Source: Saprospiraceae bacterium (GTDB taxonomy: Bacteria > Bacteroidota > Bacteroidia > Chitinophagales > Saprospiraceae). Taken from it: 6,646 nt of DNA. The stretch is from contig JABDJE010000003.1 of the NCBI GenBank assembly GCA_013002625.1, forward strand, positions 1-6,646, written 5' to 3'. Both the position numbers and the translations under genes were made by a program. The first letter of the stretch is position 1. The number at the start of each line of letters is the position of its first letter. Under the pieces are notes generated by a model. That model ran no database searches, was not told the DNA's origin, and saw nothing but the letters and a program-made list of their open reading frames with translations. Shown here one piece after another: positions 1-5,854 of the stretch.

Positions 1-243
1 GTTTGGCGCTTTGGTGCTACCACTGTTACCAAAGTGTTTCCAACTGAAAAAGCAGTCGAAGAAATAGTCCTGGATCCGTATCTAGAAATAGCAGACACGG
101 ATACCTCAAACAATTATTATCCTCCAAGAGAGAAATTAAACAGATTTGAGATGTTTAAACAGCGTCAATTTGGAAGTGGTGGTGAAAATCCAATGCAGCG
201 GGCAGAACGGGCCAAAAAGATGAAAAAAGAGATTAAGCCTTAA
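1..243 (+). CDS. M1-family metallopeptidase, C-terminal end (partial, 5' end outside window)
   Basis: The reading frame is open from base 1 and ends at TAA 241-243, leaving 80 visible residues. The stretch LDPYLEIADTDTSNNYYPPR (about residues 28-47 of the visible part) resembles the last strand and tail of Bacteroidota M1 (gluzincin) aminopeptidases, where a 'DP..E.ADTD..NN.YP' pattern precedes a short basic tail. The tail here contains NPMQRAERAKKMKK, a common ending in that group. Members are zinc-dependent peptidases, often exported, that trim peptides. The catalytic HEXXH motif and any signal peptide lie upstream of the window, so activity and location cannot be judged. A GTG at 34 is only an internal codon, because the frame and the family homology continue upstream of it. 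The gene is followed within 3 bases by a strong terminator, so it is the last gene of its transcript. The family call rests on recognition of the C-terminal pattern only. Confidence 0.82.
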   Translation, partial: VWRFGATTVTKVFPTEKAVEEIVLDPYLEIADTDTSNNYYPPREKLNRFEMFKQRQFGSGGENPMQRAERAKKMKKEIKP

Positions 244-245
244 TT

Positions 246-278
246 AAAAACCCGGTTGCAAATCAACCGGGTTTTTTT
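246..278. terminator. Strong intrinsic terminator, probably bidirectional
   Basis: An 8-bp perfect GC-rich stem, CCCGGTTG (251-258) with CAACCGGG (264-271), has a 5-base loop. It is extended by AAAAA (246-250) pairing with TTTTT (272-276), and the T run continues to 278. It starts just after the M1 peptidase stop. Read on the minus strand, the same stem is followed by five Ts (246-250), so it can also end the leftward hydrolase transcript that arrives from 301. The two genes converge here, which fits a shared terminator. Confidence 0.93.
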
Positions 279-293
279 GTTCCACGTGGAACA
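278..293. promoter_or_regulatory. parS: parS centromere-like site (ParB-binding palindrome)
   Basis: TGTTCCACGTGGAACA is a perfect 16-bp palindrome centred between 285 and 286. It matches the bacterial chromosomal parS pattern TGTTNCACGTGNAACA (B. subtilis form TGTTTCACGTGAAACA); the C/G variant is known from other bacteria such as pseudomonads. ParB (Spo0J) loads at parS, spreads as a CTP-dependent clamp and recruits ParA and SMC near the replication origin. The site sits in a non-coding gap between convergent genes and begins on the last T of the terminator. It has no loop and no following T run, so it is not itself a terminator. I found no second CACGTG-centred copy in the window. parA and parB are not present here. 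Confidence 0.85.
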
Positions 294-300
294 ATATACT

Positions 301-1068
301 TTAGTTGATGCCATCTACTTCATGCAGAAACTGTCGTAGAATAATATTGAATTCTTTGGGTTTTTCCATCATCGGCGCGTGACCACATTTATCAACCATC
401 TTTAGTATTGCATTCGGGATAAGTTCAAGAAACTTTTCGCCAACAAATGGTGGAGTAACTCCGTCCTCTTTACCCCAAACAAGTAGGGTAGGGACCTTAA
501 TATTCTGAAGTTCGTCTGCAAGATTGTGTTTAATTGCACTCTTGGCTGTCAAAATTATCCTCAAGGCTTTTTCTCTATCATTTACCGTATTATAAACCTC
601 ATCCACCAATTCCTTTGTTGCAACTTTTGGATCATAAAAGGTTTCTTCTGTTTTCCTTTTAATATATCCATAATCTCCCCTTCGAGGATATCCGTCTCCC
701 ATTCCACTTTCAAACAAGCCACTACTGCCTGTTAGTATGAGAGACTTTACTCTAAGAGGAACGGAAAGTACATAGAGTTGGGCAATATGTCCCCCCAATG
801 AATTACCCAGAAGATGTATGCTCACATAATCTCGATGTTCTACGAAATCCTTCGTATATTGTAGAAGACCAGCCAAACCTGTTTCAGCAACCTCCAATTT
901 ATAAATTGGCAATATTGGCACAACTACATTGTAATCATTAAATTCTTCAATGATTCCTTCAAAATTGCTCAAGGCCCCAAAAAGACCATGTAATAGCAAC
1001 AAGACTGGTTTACCAGGATTTGTTTCAATAAACTTAAATCTCGAATCCGTCTTAATTGCACGTTTCAT
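301..1068 (-). CDS. alpha/beta-fold hydrolase
   Basis: This 255-residue protein has the full alpha/beta-hydrolase layout and no signal peptide, so it is probably cytoplasmic. The oxyanion-hole motif HGLFG is at 27-31. The nucleophile elbow is GNSLGG (88-93) with Ser90. The acid is Asp202 in WGKEDGVTP, and the catalytic histidine is His230 in CGHAPMMEKP. Residues of about 120-185 form the variable cap over the active site. Length and triad spacing are typical of small esterases and of MhpC/BphD-like or proline iminopeptidase-like enzymes, but the substrate cannot be read from the sequence. The start is ATG at 1068. The gene lies 47 bp downstream of ctaA on the same strand and probably shares its transcript. 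Its 3' end faces the M1 peptidase gene across the terminator and the parS-like palindrome. All catalytic residues are present and nothing is truncated. Confidence 0.92.
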   Translation of the reverse strand: MKRAIKTDSRFKFIETNPGKPVLLLLHGLFGALSNFEGIIEEFNDYNVVVPILPIYKLEVAETGLAGLLQYTKDFVEHRDYVSIHLLGNSLGGHIAQLYVLSVPLRVKSLILTGSSGLFESGMGDGYPRRGDYGYIKRKTEETFYDPKVATKELVDEVYNTVNDREKALRIILTAKSAIKHNLADELQNIKVPTLLVWGKEDGVTPPFVGEKFLELIPNAILKMVDKCGHAPMMEKPKEFNIILRQFLHEVDGIN

Positions 1069-1115
1069 AACAACTATAAGCTCGTAAAATAACCAATATT
1101 AGATGGTAATATAAA

Positions 1116-2171
1116 TTACTTAATTGTCTGCCGCGTCCAGTAAAAGTAATGCATCACTAATGATGCTAAAACAAGAACCGCTATTCCCTGGTGCAAAACA
1201 CCCCACAATACAGGAATCTGACCCACACTTGTTAACAATGTCACAATACCAATAACCACCTGAGACAACAACAACAATAAAAATATGACATACGACTTCC
1301 TTATTATTCCTCTGTTGGCCCAAATATCTTTCTTTAGCATATAATGTGCAGCCAGTAATAAAATAAGATATGCAATGCCCCTGTGAAGAAAATGTACCAA
1401 TCCAAATACAAAGGACGATCTATCATATTCAACAAAACTGCTCCAACTCCAATTGGATAAGCTTAGCACATCGGGTGGAATGAAATGCCCGCCAATATCT
1501 GGCCATGTGGGGTAGACCAGCGCTGCCCTCATACCACTCATCCAACCACCAAACAATATCTGTATCACCATTAATCCAATCAGCGCTAAGGCGTATTTGT
1601 TAGCTACAAACGACCAATCTTTCTCATGAAATACTTGCAATCGGTACTTTAACACACTCCACAAAAGATAGATGAATACTGCTATACCAATTAACAAATG
1701 AATAGACAATTTATAGGCATTGACCCAAGGTCTGTTGACCAGCCCGCTTGCTACCATGATCCAACCAAAAGACGCTGCACTTGCGGCCAGTAAAATCACA
1801 ATACCCAGATCCTTTAATGTCGCAGATGGTAGCTTTCGTCGTGCAAAAAACCAAGCAAAAGGAAATACAAACACAAACCCCATCATTCTAGCCCACAAGC
1901 GATGAAAATATTCCCAGAAATAGATAAACTTGAACTCTTTCAAACTCATCCCTTTGTTTAATTTTTCATATTGCGGCGTCGCTTTGTATTCATTGAATTC
2001 TTCAATCCACTTTTCCGCATTCATCGGTGGTAATGTTCCCGTGACTATCTCCCATTTCGTTATAGAAAGCCCCGAACCCGTAAGCCTTGTTACCCCTCCA
2101 ATTACAATTTGACAGTATACCAACAATACTCCCAACAACAGCCACCAATAGACAACGCGACTAAATTTCAT
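1116..2171 (-). CDS. ctaA: Heme A synthase (COX15/CtaA family)
   Basis: Heme A synthase oxidises the C8 methyl of heme O to a formyl group, giving heme A for aa3-type cytochrome oxidase; it is an integral membrane enzyme. The 351-residue product has about eight hydrophobic segments (near 8-27, 97-112, 123-143, 153-173, 195-213, 258-277, 293-313 and 322-342). It carries the family signatures GGVTRLTGSGLSITKW (25-40), GTLPPMN (45-51) and YFWEYFHRLWAR (84-95). Histidines at the expected heme-binding places are His90, His158, His263 (FLHRG) and His327 (LHQG). The long loop after TM1 (about 45-85) with NKGMSLKEFKFIYFWE is typical of the longer COX15-like type of proteobacteria, Bacteroidota and mitochondria rather than the short Bacillus type. 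The start is ATG at 2171. No other cytochrome oxidase assembly gene is visible next to it. It is transcribed leftward, away from the candidate replication origin. Confidence 0.97.
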   Translation of the reverse strand: MKFSRVVYWWLLLGVLLVYCQIVIGGVTRLTGSGLSITKWEIVTGTLPPMNAEKWIEEFNEYKATPQYEKLNKGMSLKEFKFIYFWEYFHRLWARMMGFVFVFPFAWFFARRKLPSATLKDLGIVILLAASAASFGWIMVASGLVNRPWVNAYKLSIHLLIGIAVFIYLLWSVLKYRLQVFHEKDWSFVANKYALALIGLMVIQILFGGWMSGMRAALVYPTWPDIGGHFIPPDVLSLSNWSWSSFVEYDRSSFVFGLVHFLHRGIAYLILLLAAHYMLKKDIWANRGIIRKSYVIFLLLLLSQVVIGIVTLLTSVGQIPVLWGVLHQGIAVLVLASLVMHYFYWTRQTIK

Positions 2172-2213
2172 AAAGCGAAGTTATACAGTCCGAACCAATC
2201 CAAACCATCAACA

Positions 2214-2222
2214 TAATCCACA
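2214..2222 (+). promoter_or_regulatory. DnaA-box-like site, one mismatch
   Basis: TAATCCACA differs from TTATCCACA only at position 2. It lies on the left side of the AT-rich stretch and points opposite to the other boxes, so the AT-rich DNA is bracketed by boxes on both sides. Confidence 0.55.
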
Positions 2223-2227
2223 TTTCC

Positions 2228-2271
2228 TTTTATTATTATTTATTCTTTTAAAACTTATATAATAACTATAA
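2228..2271. other. AT-rich candidate DNA unwinding element
   Basis: These 44 bases contain 41 A/T, three C and no G, beginning with repeated TAT/ATT units and ending in TTATATAATAACTATA. The stretch sits between the box at 2214-2222 and the minus-strand boxes that start at 2276. That is where DnaA-driven strand opening would be expected in an oriC. The function is inferred from composition and position. Confidence 0.6.
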
Positions 2272-2275
2272 GAGC

Positions 2276-2284
2276 TGTGGATTT
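2276..2284 (-). promoter_or_regulatory. Weak DnaA-box-like site next to the AT-rich stretch
   Basis: TGTGGATTT reads AAATCCACA on the minus strand. It keeps the ATCCACA core and has two mismatches at the 5' end relative to TTATCCACA. It begins five bases right of the candidate unwinding element. On its own it would not be significant; its position and orientation in the cluster support it. Confidence 0.45.
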
Positions 2285-2344
2285 GTTGGTAATTCAGATT
2301 GAGTATATTTTATTAACAGGAATCAACACCATTTATAAGTGTTA

Positions 2345-2416
2345 TGTGGAATATTCACGGTAATTATGGCAGTTGTTGTGGATAACTGGCCTTTATAAAC
2401 ATGTAAGTGTGAATAA
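2345..2416 (-). promoter_or_regulatory. DnaA-box cluster, three same-orientation boxes at 31-32 bp spacing
   Basis: On the minus strand the boxes are TATTCCACA (2345-2353, two mismatches), TTATCCACA (2377-2385, perfect consensus) and TTATTCACA (2408-2416, perfect TTATNCACA). Start-to-start distances are 32 and 31 bp, about three helical turns, which would place all three on the same face of the DNA. A further two-mismatch sequence, ATATTCACG, lies at 2351-2359 on the plus strand. DnaA binds such boxes cooperatively to start replication. I saw no other exact TTATNCACA match in the coding parts of the window. Confidence 0.75.
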
Positions 2417-2493
2417 TCAATTGTCAAACAAATACTAATTTTCTGTTAGCAAAATTCGTCGCCTGTTAAAGTCAATTTATCTTAAGGTGGTTC

Positions 2494-2521
2494 TTGACAA
2501 CTCATTAGCCGTATACGTTTC
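2494..2521 (+). promoter_or_regulatory. Possible Bacteroidota-type promoter for the dtd operon
   Basis: TTGACA at 2494-2499 provides a -33-like TTG. TACGTTTC at 2514-2521 matches the Bacteroidota -7 element TAnnTTTG at 7 of 8 positions, 17 bases after the TTG. This would give a leader of about 85 bases before the dtd ATG at 2614. The match is imperfect and such short motifs arise by chance in AT-rich DNA, so this is tentative. Confidence 0.28.
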
Positions 2522-2613
2522 ATAGTTTGTCTATAATTCTTGGTATTGACCCAGTGATTATATCTAAAGACCAGTTGATTATACATCTTTATTATTTAAT
2601 ATGTTAATACTAA

Positions 2614-3063
2614 ATGCGCGCAATCATACAAAGAGTTAAAGAAGCTTCTGTTAAAATAGACGGTAAGGTTCACGAACAAATCGGTAGTGGAATGATGGTG
2701 CTTCTAGGCATATGCAAAGAAGACCAGCAGAAAGATCTTGAGTGGATGTCGCGAAAAATAGTGAACATGAGAATCTTCGGCGACGATGATGGCAAGATCA
2801 ACTTAAATATTCGAGATACAGCTGGAGAGATACTTCTGATCAGCCAATTTACCTTATATGCTTCCACAAAGAAAGGGAATAGGCCATCTTTCATCAAAGC
2901 TGCCGGGCCAGAAATAGCCAAACCCCTCTATCTGGAATTTATAAATACGTTGAGTGAGGAAGGTATCATTGTGAGGTCCGGTATATTTGGTGCGGATATG
3001 AAAGTTTCACTGATCAATGACGGTCCTGTAACCATTATAATTGATTCTAAAACCAAAGAATAA
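2614..3063 (+). CDS. dtd: D-aminoacyl-tRNA deacylase
   Basis: Dtd is a cytoplasmic homodimer that hydrolyses D-amino acids (D-Tyr and others) and mischarged glycine from tRNA, protecting translation from wrong chirality. The 149-residue product has the normal family length and begins with the characteristic MRAIIQRVKEASV. The two active-site signatures are present: SQFTLYA (77-83, the SQxTLx motif) and NDGPVTI (135-141), whose Gly137-Pro138 is the cross-subunit cis-Gly-Pro chirality filter. ATG at 2614 is chosen because it gives the standard N-terminus. No Shine-Dalgarno sequence is visible, as is usual in Bacteroidota. It is the first gene of the rightward operon, and its TAA (3061-3063) is immediately followed by the ATG of the MazG-like gene. 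The 5' flank contains the candidate replication origin. Confidence 0.98.
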   Translation: MRAIIQRVKEASVKIDGKVHEQIGSGMMVLLGICKEDQQKDLEWMSRKIVNMRIFGDDDGKINLNIRDTAGEILLISQFTLYASTKKGNRPSFIKAAGPEIAKPLYLEFINTLSEEGIIVRSGIFGADMKVSLINDGPVTIIIDSKTKE

Positions 3064-3408
3064 ATGACCATCAAACAATTACAAAAACAAGTGGACGAAT
3101 GGATAAATGAAGTTGGCGTCCGGTATTTTAATGAAACTACAAACACTTTGATTCTCGTAGAAGAAGTTGGTGAATTTACACGCCTTATGGCGAGAAAATA
3201 TGGAGAGCAATCGTTTAAAAACAGCGAGGATGAAAAGAATGCAGAAATGTATATAGAAGATGAACTTGGAGATATAGTCTTTGTAATCACCTGTTTAGCC
3301 AATCAAATGAACATTGATATTGAGAAGGCATTTAACAAAACGATGATAAAAAAATCAAATCGTGATATAAGAAGGCACAAGGAGAATCCAAAACTGAAAG
3401 CAACTTGA
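3064..3408 (+). CDS. MazG-like nucleotide pyrophosphohydrolase
   Basis: This is a short (114-residue) all-alpha NTP pyrophosphatase of the MazG/dUTPase-like superfamily. Members cut (d)NTPs, often non-canonical ones, to the monophosphate and pyrophosphate, cleaning the nucleotide pool. The metal-binding pattern is visible as EEVGE (33-37, giving ExxE with Glu34 and Glu37) and EDELGD (65-70, giving ExxD with Glu67 and Asp70). The basic C-terminal part KKSNRDIRRHKENP (96-109) follows the last helix, as in the family. The single-domain size resembles the short Bacteroidota 'nucleotide pyrophosphohydrolase' rather than two-domain E. coli MazG. The substrate cannot be read from the sequence. The ATG directly abuts the dtd stop, so translation is probably coupled, and its TGA overlaps the start of the permease. 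Pairing with dtd makes sense as two housekeeping damage-control enzymes. Confidence 0.9.
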   Translation: MTIKQLQKQVDEWINEVGVRYFNETTNTLILVEEVGEFTRLMARKYGEQSFKNSEDEKNAEMYIEDELGDIVFVITCLANQMNIDIEKAFNKTMIKKSNRDIRRHKENPKLKAT

Positions 3409-4574
3409 ACGCCAACTGGAGATCTCGTTTTTGGAAGAGTAAAATCGCCGTAACCTGTTCATCTCTGTTAATATTGATCCTTATTACCTCTTTATTATCG
3501 CCATGGATCGCAGTAGATCCATCCAAGGACGCCAACAATCAAGTATTACAGTTGTCATTACAGCCCCCGGTATACCAGGTTAATGTGCTTAAAAGAATCA
3601 AGAACCTTCCTGCTGTAATAAAAGAAGAGACACCAAAGAAAATTAAGCCAACAAGAGAAAATAGCGAATGGATCCCATTTGATAGTCTCAGCTTTACACA
3701 AAACAGCGTAAAAGTTTTATTCCGTGGATCACAACGCATTGTGGAAATAGGAGATGTTCTATTACCATATAAATCGGAAAGCACAAAACAATCTGATTCC
3801 AAGGAACTGACATATTTCGACATAAAAGGGATGTCTCATACCTGGTCATATCCTGAAGCACTAAGTATAATAAGGGCTGACCATGTAGATCATATTAATT
3901 ATCTTTTTGGCACTGATAAGTATGGTAGAGACGTGTTAAGTAGAATTCTAAGAGGAGTGAGGATCTCTCTATTTATTGGTTTTCTTGCCGTAATGGTTTC
4001 TGTAATTATAGGAGTTACCATAGGATCACTGGGTGGATATTTTGGTGGCTGGATCGATAGAGTCGTTATGTTAATAATCAACACAAGTTGGTCTATTCCT
4101 ACTTTGTTGTTGGCCTTTGCTATCATCATTGCATTCGGAAAAGGTTTGAGTGTCATAGTGTTGGCAGTAGGACTGACCATGTGGGTTGATATAGCACGAT
4201 TAATACGAGGCCAGGTCATGCAAATCAAAAACGAAATATTTGTACAATCAGCAAAAGTCTTAGGCTTCAACAATTATAGAATTATACTTAAACATATCCT
4301 CCCCAATACACTTGGGCCACTGTTGGTGATGGCAGCAGCCAACTTTGCTACAGCTGTTCTGGTTGAAGCCGGACTGAGCTATCTTGGCTTGGGCATCCAG
4401 CCACCAACACCCTCTCTTGGCAATATGTTACAAGAAAATTATGCCTATGCTACCGGGGGATTTGTTTACCTCGCTATCTTTCCGATTCTAATGATCATGA
4501 CCCTGGTCTTGTGTTTTAATCTATTGGGTACATCATTGCGTGATGTTTTTGATGTGAAAACAAAAATGAAATGA
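3405..4574 (+). CDS. ABC transporter permease, DppC/OppC type, with large extracytoplasmic insert
   Basis: This is one membrane subunit of a peptide/nickel-type ABC importer. TM1 is at about 14-35. Residues 36-165 form a hydrophilic insert absent from typical 300-residue DppC proteins, which explains the total of 389. The family core then starts with FGTDKYGRDVLSRILRG (168-184), the hallmark of DppC/OppC. More membrane segments follow near 186-210, 220-244, 248-264, 302-325 and 353-376. The cytoplasmic EAA-type loop that contacts the ATPase is EIFVQSAKVLGFNNYRIILK (277-296), followed by HILPN. EAGLSYLGLG (321-330) and PPTPSLGNML (333-342) are also typical. The start is TTG at 3405, overlapping the upstream TGA by 4 bp. 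It is the only ATG/GTG/TTG between the preceding in-frame stop (3363-3365) and TM1. No partner DppB, ATPase or binding protein is in the window. The transported substrate is unknown. Confidence 0.93.
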   Translation: MNANWRSRFWKSKIAVTCSSLLILILITSLLSPWIAVDPSKDANNQVLQLSLQPPVYQVNVLKRIKNLPAVIKEETPKKIKPTRENSEWIPFDSLSFTQNSVKVLFRGSQRIVEIGDVLLPYKSESTKQSDSKELTYFDIKGMSHTWSYPEALSIIRADHVDHINYLFGTDKYGRDVLSRILRGVRISLFIGFLAVMVSVIIGVTIGSLGGYFGGWIDRVVMLIINTSWSIPTLLLAFAIIIAFGKGLSVIVLAVGLTMWVDIARLIRGQVMQIKNEIFVQSAKVLGFNNYRIILKHILPNTLGPLLVMAAANFATAVLVEAGLSYLGLGIQPPTPSLGNMLQENYAYATGGFVYLAIFPILMIMTLVLCFNLLGTSLRDVFDVKTKMK

Positions 4575-5809
4575 GTCGAGAATTAGCTGTTCTTGAAAAA
4601 TTGGAAAAAGAGCTGAGTCTTAAGGAGCTTCAGATAAAGAGCCTGCTGACCATTACACAGGCAATCAATGATAATGTTTCAGCCGAAGGTCTGTTTAATA
4701 TGTACCGTTCATTTCTAAGTTGGGAAATGGGTATTACCAAGATGGGTTTGTTTATTCCTGATGAAGACAACGATGATAGCTGGAGTTGTGCATCGCAAAT
4801 CAATATTGAAAAGGACGAGATTGATGAAGAAAAGATCATCATTGAGTTGTTGGATTTCAATAGGTTGCACACCATTAAATCTATTGATCACCAATCATTA
4901 CAATCCTTTGATATTATCATACCTGTTTTTCACAAAGAGAAACCAATTGCCTATTCTTTGATTGGCGGTATCAAATCGAAAGACGATCTGTACAATAAGA
5001 TTCAGTTTATTACGACAATTACCAACATTATTGCCGTCGCAATCGAGAACAAAAGACTTTTTAAGCGACAAATAGTCCAGGAAAGATTAAAAAAAGAAAT
5101 TGAGTTGGCCAGTAGTGTCCAACAAATGCTCATCCCGACAGAGCTGCCAAAGAATGACAAATATGAAATATCTACTATCTATCAACCTCATTTCAATGTA
5201 GGAGGAGACTATCTGGACTTCATAGATTTTAAAAACAACCGCTTTGCATTCTGCATTGCTGATATATCTGGAAAAGGGGTTGCAGCCGCATTGCTTATGG
5301 CCAACTTTCAGGCGATGATCCAAAGCCTGATTTATCAATACCGAGACCTTGAGACCTTCATTTTTGCACTCAACCAGACGGTTTACCGCGTGACCAAGAG
5401 TGACAAATTCATAACATTCTTTATCGGAGAGGTAGACGTCAATCGCAACACATTGAAATACATCAATGCGGGACATTACCCTCCTGTTTTGTTCAATGGC
5501 GGTAAAATTCGGCGATTGACCCATGGATGTACAGTCATTGGCGCATTTGAAAAGCTCCCTGCGATCCAGGAGGAAGAAATAGCTATAGATTCTGGAGCAA
5601 CGGTGATGTGTTTTACAGATGGCCTGCCCGACTTGAAGAATGCAGAAGGACAATATTTTGAGGACAAACACATAGAAGACTTTGTACTTAAGAATGGAAA
5701 ATTGAATGCTGATGAGTTCAACGAAGAATTGTTGTCAGAGATAGAAAGATTTAGAGGAAATGAGGCATTTCCTGACGATATAGCTGTACTCACATGTAAG
5801 ATCCACTGA
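4571..5809 (+). CDS. RsbU/SpoIIE-type PP2C serine phosphatase with N-terminal GAF-like region
   Basis: This 412-residue protein is probably cytoplasmic, as it has no membrane segment or signal. Residues 1-30 look like a short coiled coil, and about 35-160 resemble a GAF-type sensor domain. The helical linker KKEIELASSVQQMLIP (174-189) is the regulatory switch helix typical of RsbU phosphatases. The PP2C/SpoIIE domain follows with its metal-binding motifs: GGDYLDF (211-217, Asp213), ADISGKGVAAALLMA (230-244, Asp231), NAGHYPP (299-305), FTDGLPD (348-354, Asp350) and PDDIAVL (401-407, Asp402/Asp403). All expected acidic residues are present, so it should be active. Such enzymes dephosphorylate Ser/Thr on STAS-domain anti-anti-sigma factors or other regulators in response to a signal. 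No STAS or anti-sigma kinase gene is visible nearby. Its ATG overlaps the permease TGA by 4 bp (ATGA, 4571-4574), indicating translational coupling. Confidence 0.93.
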   Translation: MSRELAVLEKLEKELSLKELQIKSLLTITQAINDNVSAEGLFNMYRSFLSWEMGITKMGLFIPDEDNDDSWSCASQINIEKDEIDEEKIIIELLDFNRLHTIKSIDHQSLQSFDIIIPVFHKEKPIAYSLIGGIKSKDDLYNKIQFITTITNIIAVAIENKRLFKRQIVQERLKKEIELASSVQQMLIPTELPKNDKYEISTIYQPHFNVGGDYLDFIDFKNNRFAFCIADISGKGVAAALLMANFQAMIQSLIYQYRDLETFIFALNQTVYRVTKSDKFITFFIGEVDVNRNTLKYINAGHYPPVLFNGGKIRRLTHGCTVIGAFEKLPAIQEEEIAIDSGATVMCFTDGLPDLKNAEGQYFEDKHIEDFVLKNGKLNADEFNEELLSEIERFRGNEAFPDDIAVLTCKIH

Positions 5810-5854
5810 TACCACCGAAAATCAGTAATTTGAGATTTCTTATTATTTCGTGGA

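Larger units (their letters stand above)
2172..2613. other. oriC: Candidate chromosomal replication origin (oriC), 442-bp non-coding interval
   Basis: This is the only long gene-free stretch in the window, and it lies between divergently transcribed ctaA and dtd. It contains five DnaA-box-like 9-mers. Two match TTATNCACA exactly (minus strand, 2377-2385 and 2408-2416), one has a single mismatch (2214-2222, plus strand), and two have two mismatches (2276-2284 and 2345-2353, minus strand). A 44-bp stretch with only three C and no G (2228-2271) could be the unwinding element. My hand count gives 16 C and 5 G for 2161-2220, against 24 G and 13 C for 2281-2400 on the top strand. That is the direction of skew change expected at an origin. 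The part right of 2417 holds no further boxes, but it has a weak promoter candidate for dtd. The oriC call is inferred from these elements together with the nearby parS. Confidence 0.78.

Noticed and set aside
34..243. A small stand-alone gene starting at GTG 34
   Set aside because: The same frame is open back to base 1 and the residues before GTG continue the protein, so this is the tail of a larger peptidase gene.
278..293. Palindrome read as a second terminator hairpin
   Set aside because: It has no loop-forming centre and no T run follows it in either direction (Ts precede it on the plus strand, and As follow on the minus strand). The sequence fits parS far better.
2532..2537. TATAAT, a perfect E. 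coli-type -10 box upstream of dtd
   Set aside because: No -35 element lies at a proper distance (TTGACA is 32 bp away), and Bacteroidota primary sigma factors use a different -7 motif. AT-rich DNA yields such words by chance.
3380..3384. AGGAG as a Shine-Dalgarno for the permease TTG start
   Set aside because: It is about 20 bases upstream of the TTG, too far for normal use, and it lies inside the coding sequence of the preceding gene.
3738..3746. TGTGGAAAT inside the permease gene as a DnaA box
   Set aside because: It has two mismatches to the consensus, is isolated in coding sequence and is not part of a cluster.
5087..5671. Long minus-strand open frame (194 codons) opposite the phosphatase gene
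   Set aside because: It lies entirely antisense to a well-supported gene with conserved motifs, and its translation shows no recognisable domain.
5812..5853. Imperfect inverted repeat CCA(C)CGAAA / TTTCGTGG between the phosphatase and the TM2 gene
   Set aside because: The stem has a bulge, a loop of about 25 bases and no T run, and it ends almost at the next ATG. It is too weak to call a terminator.
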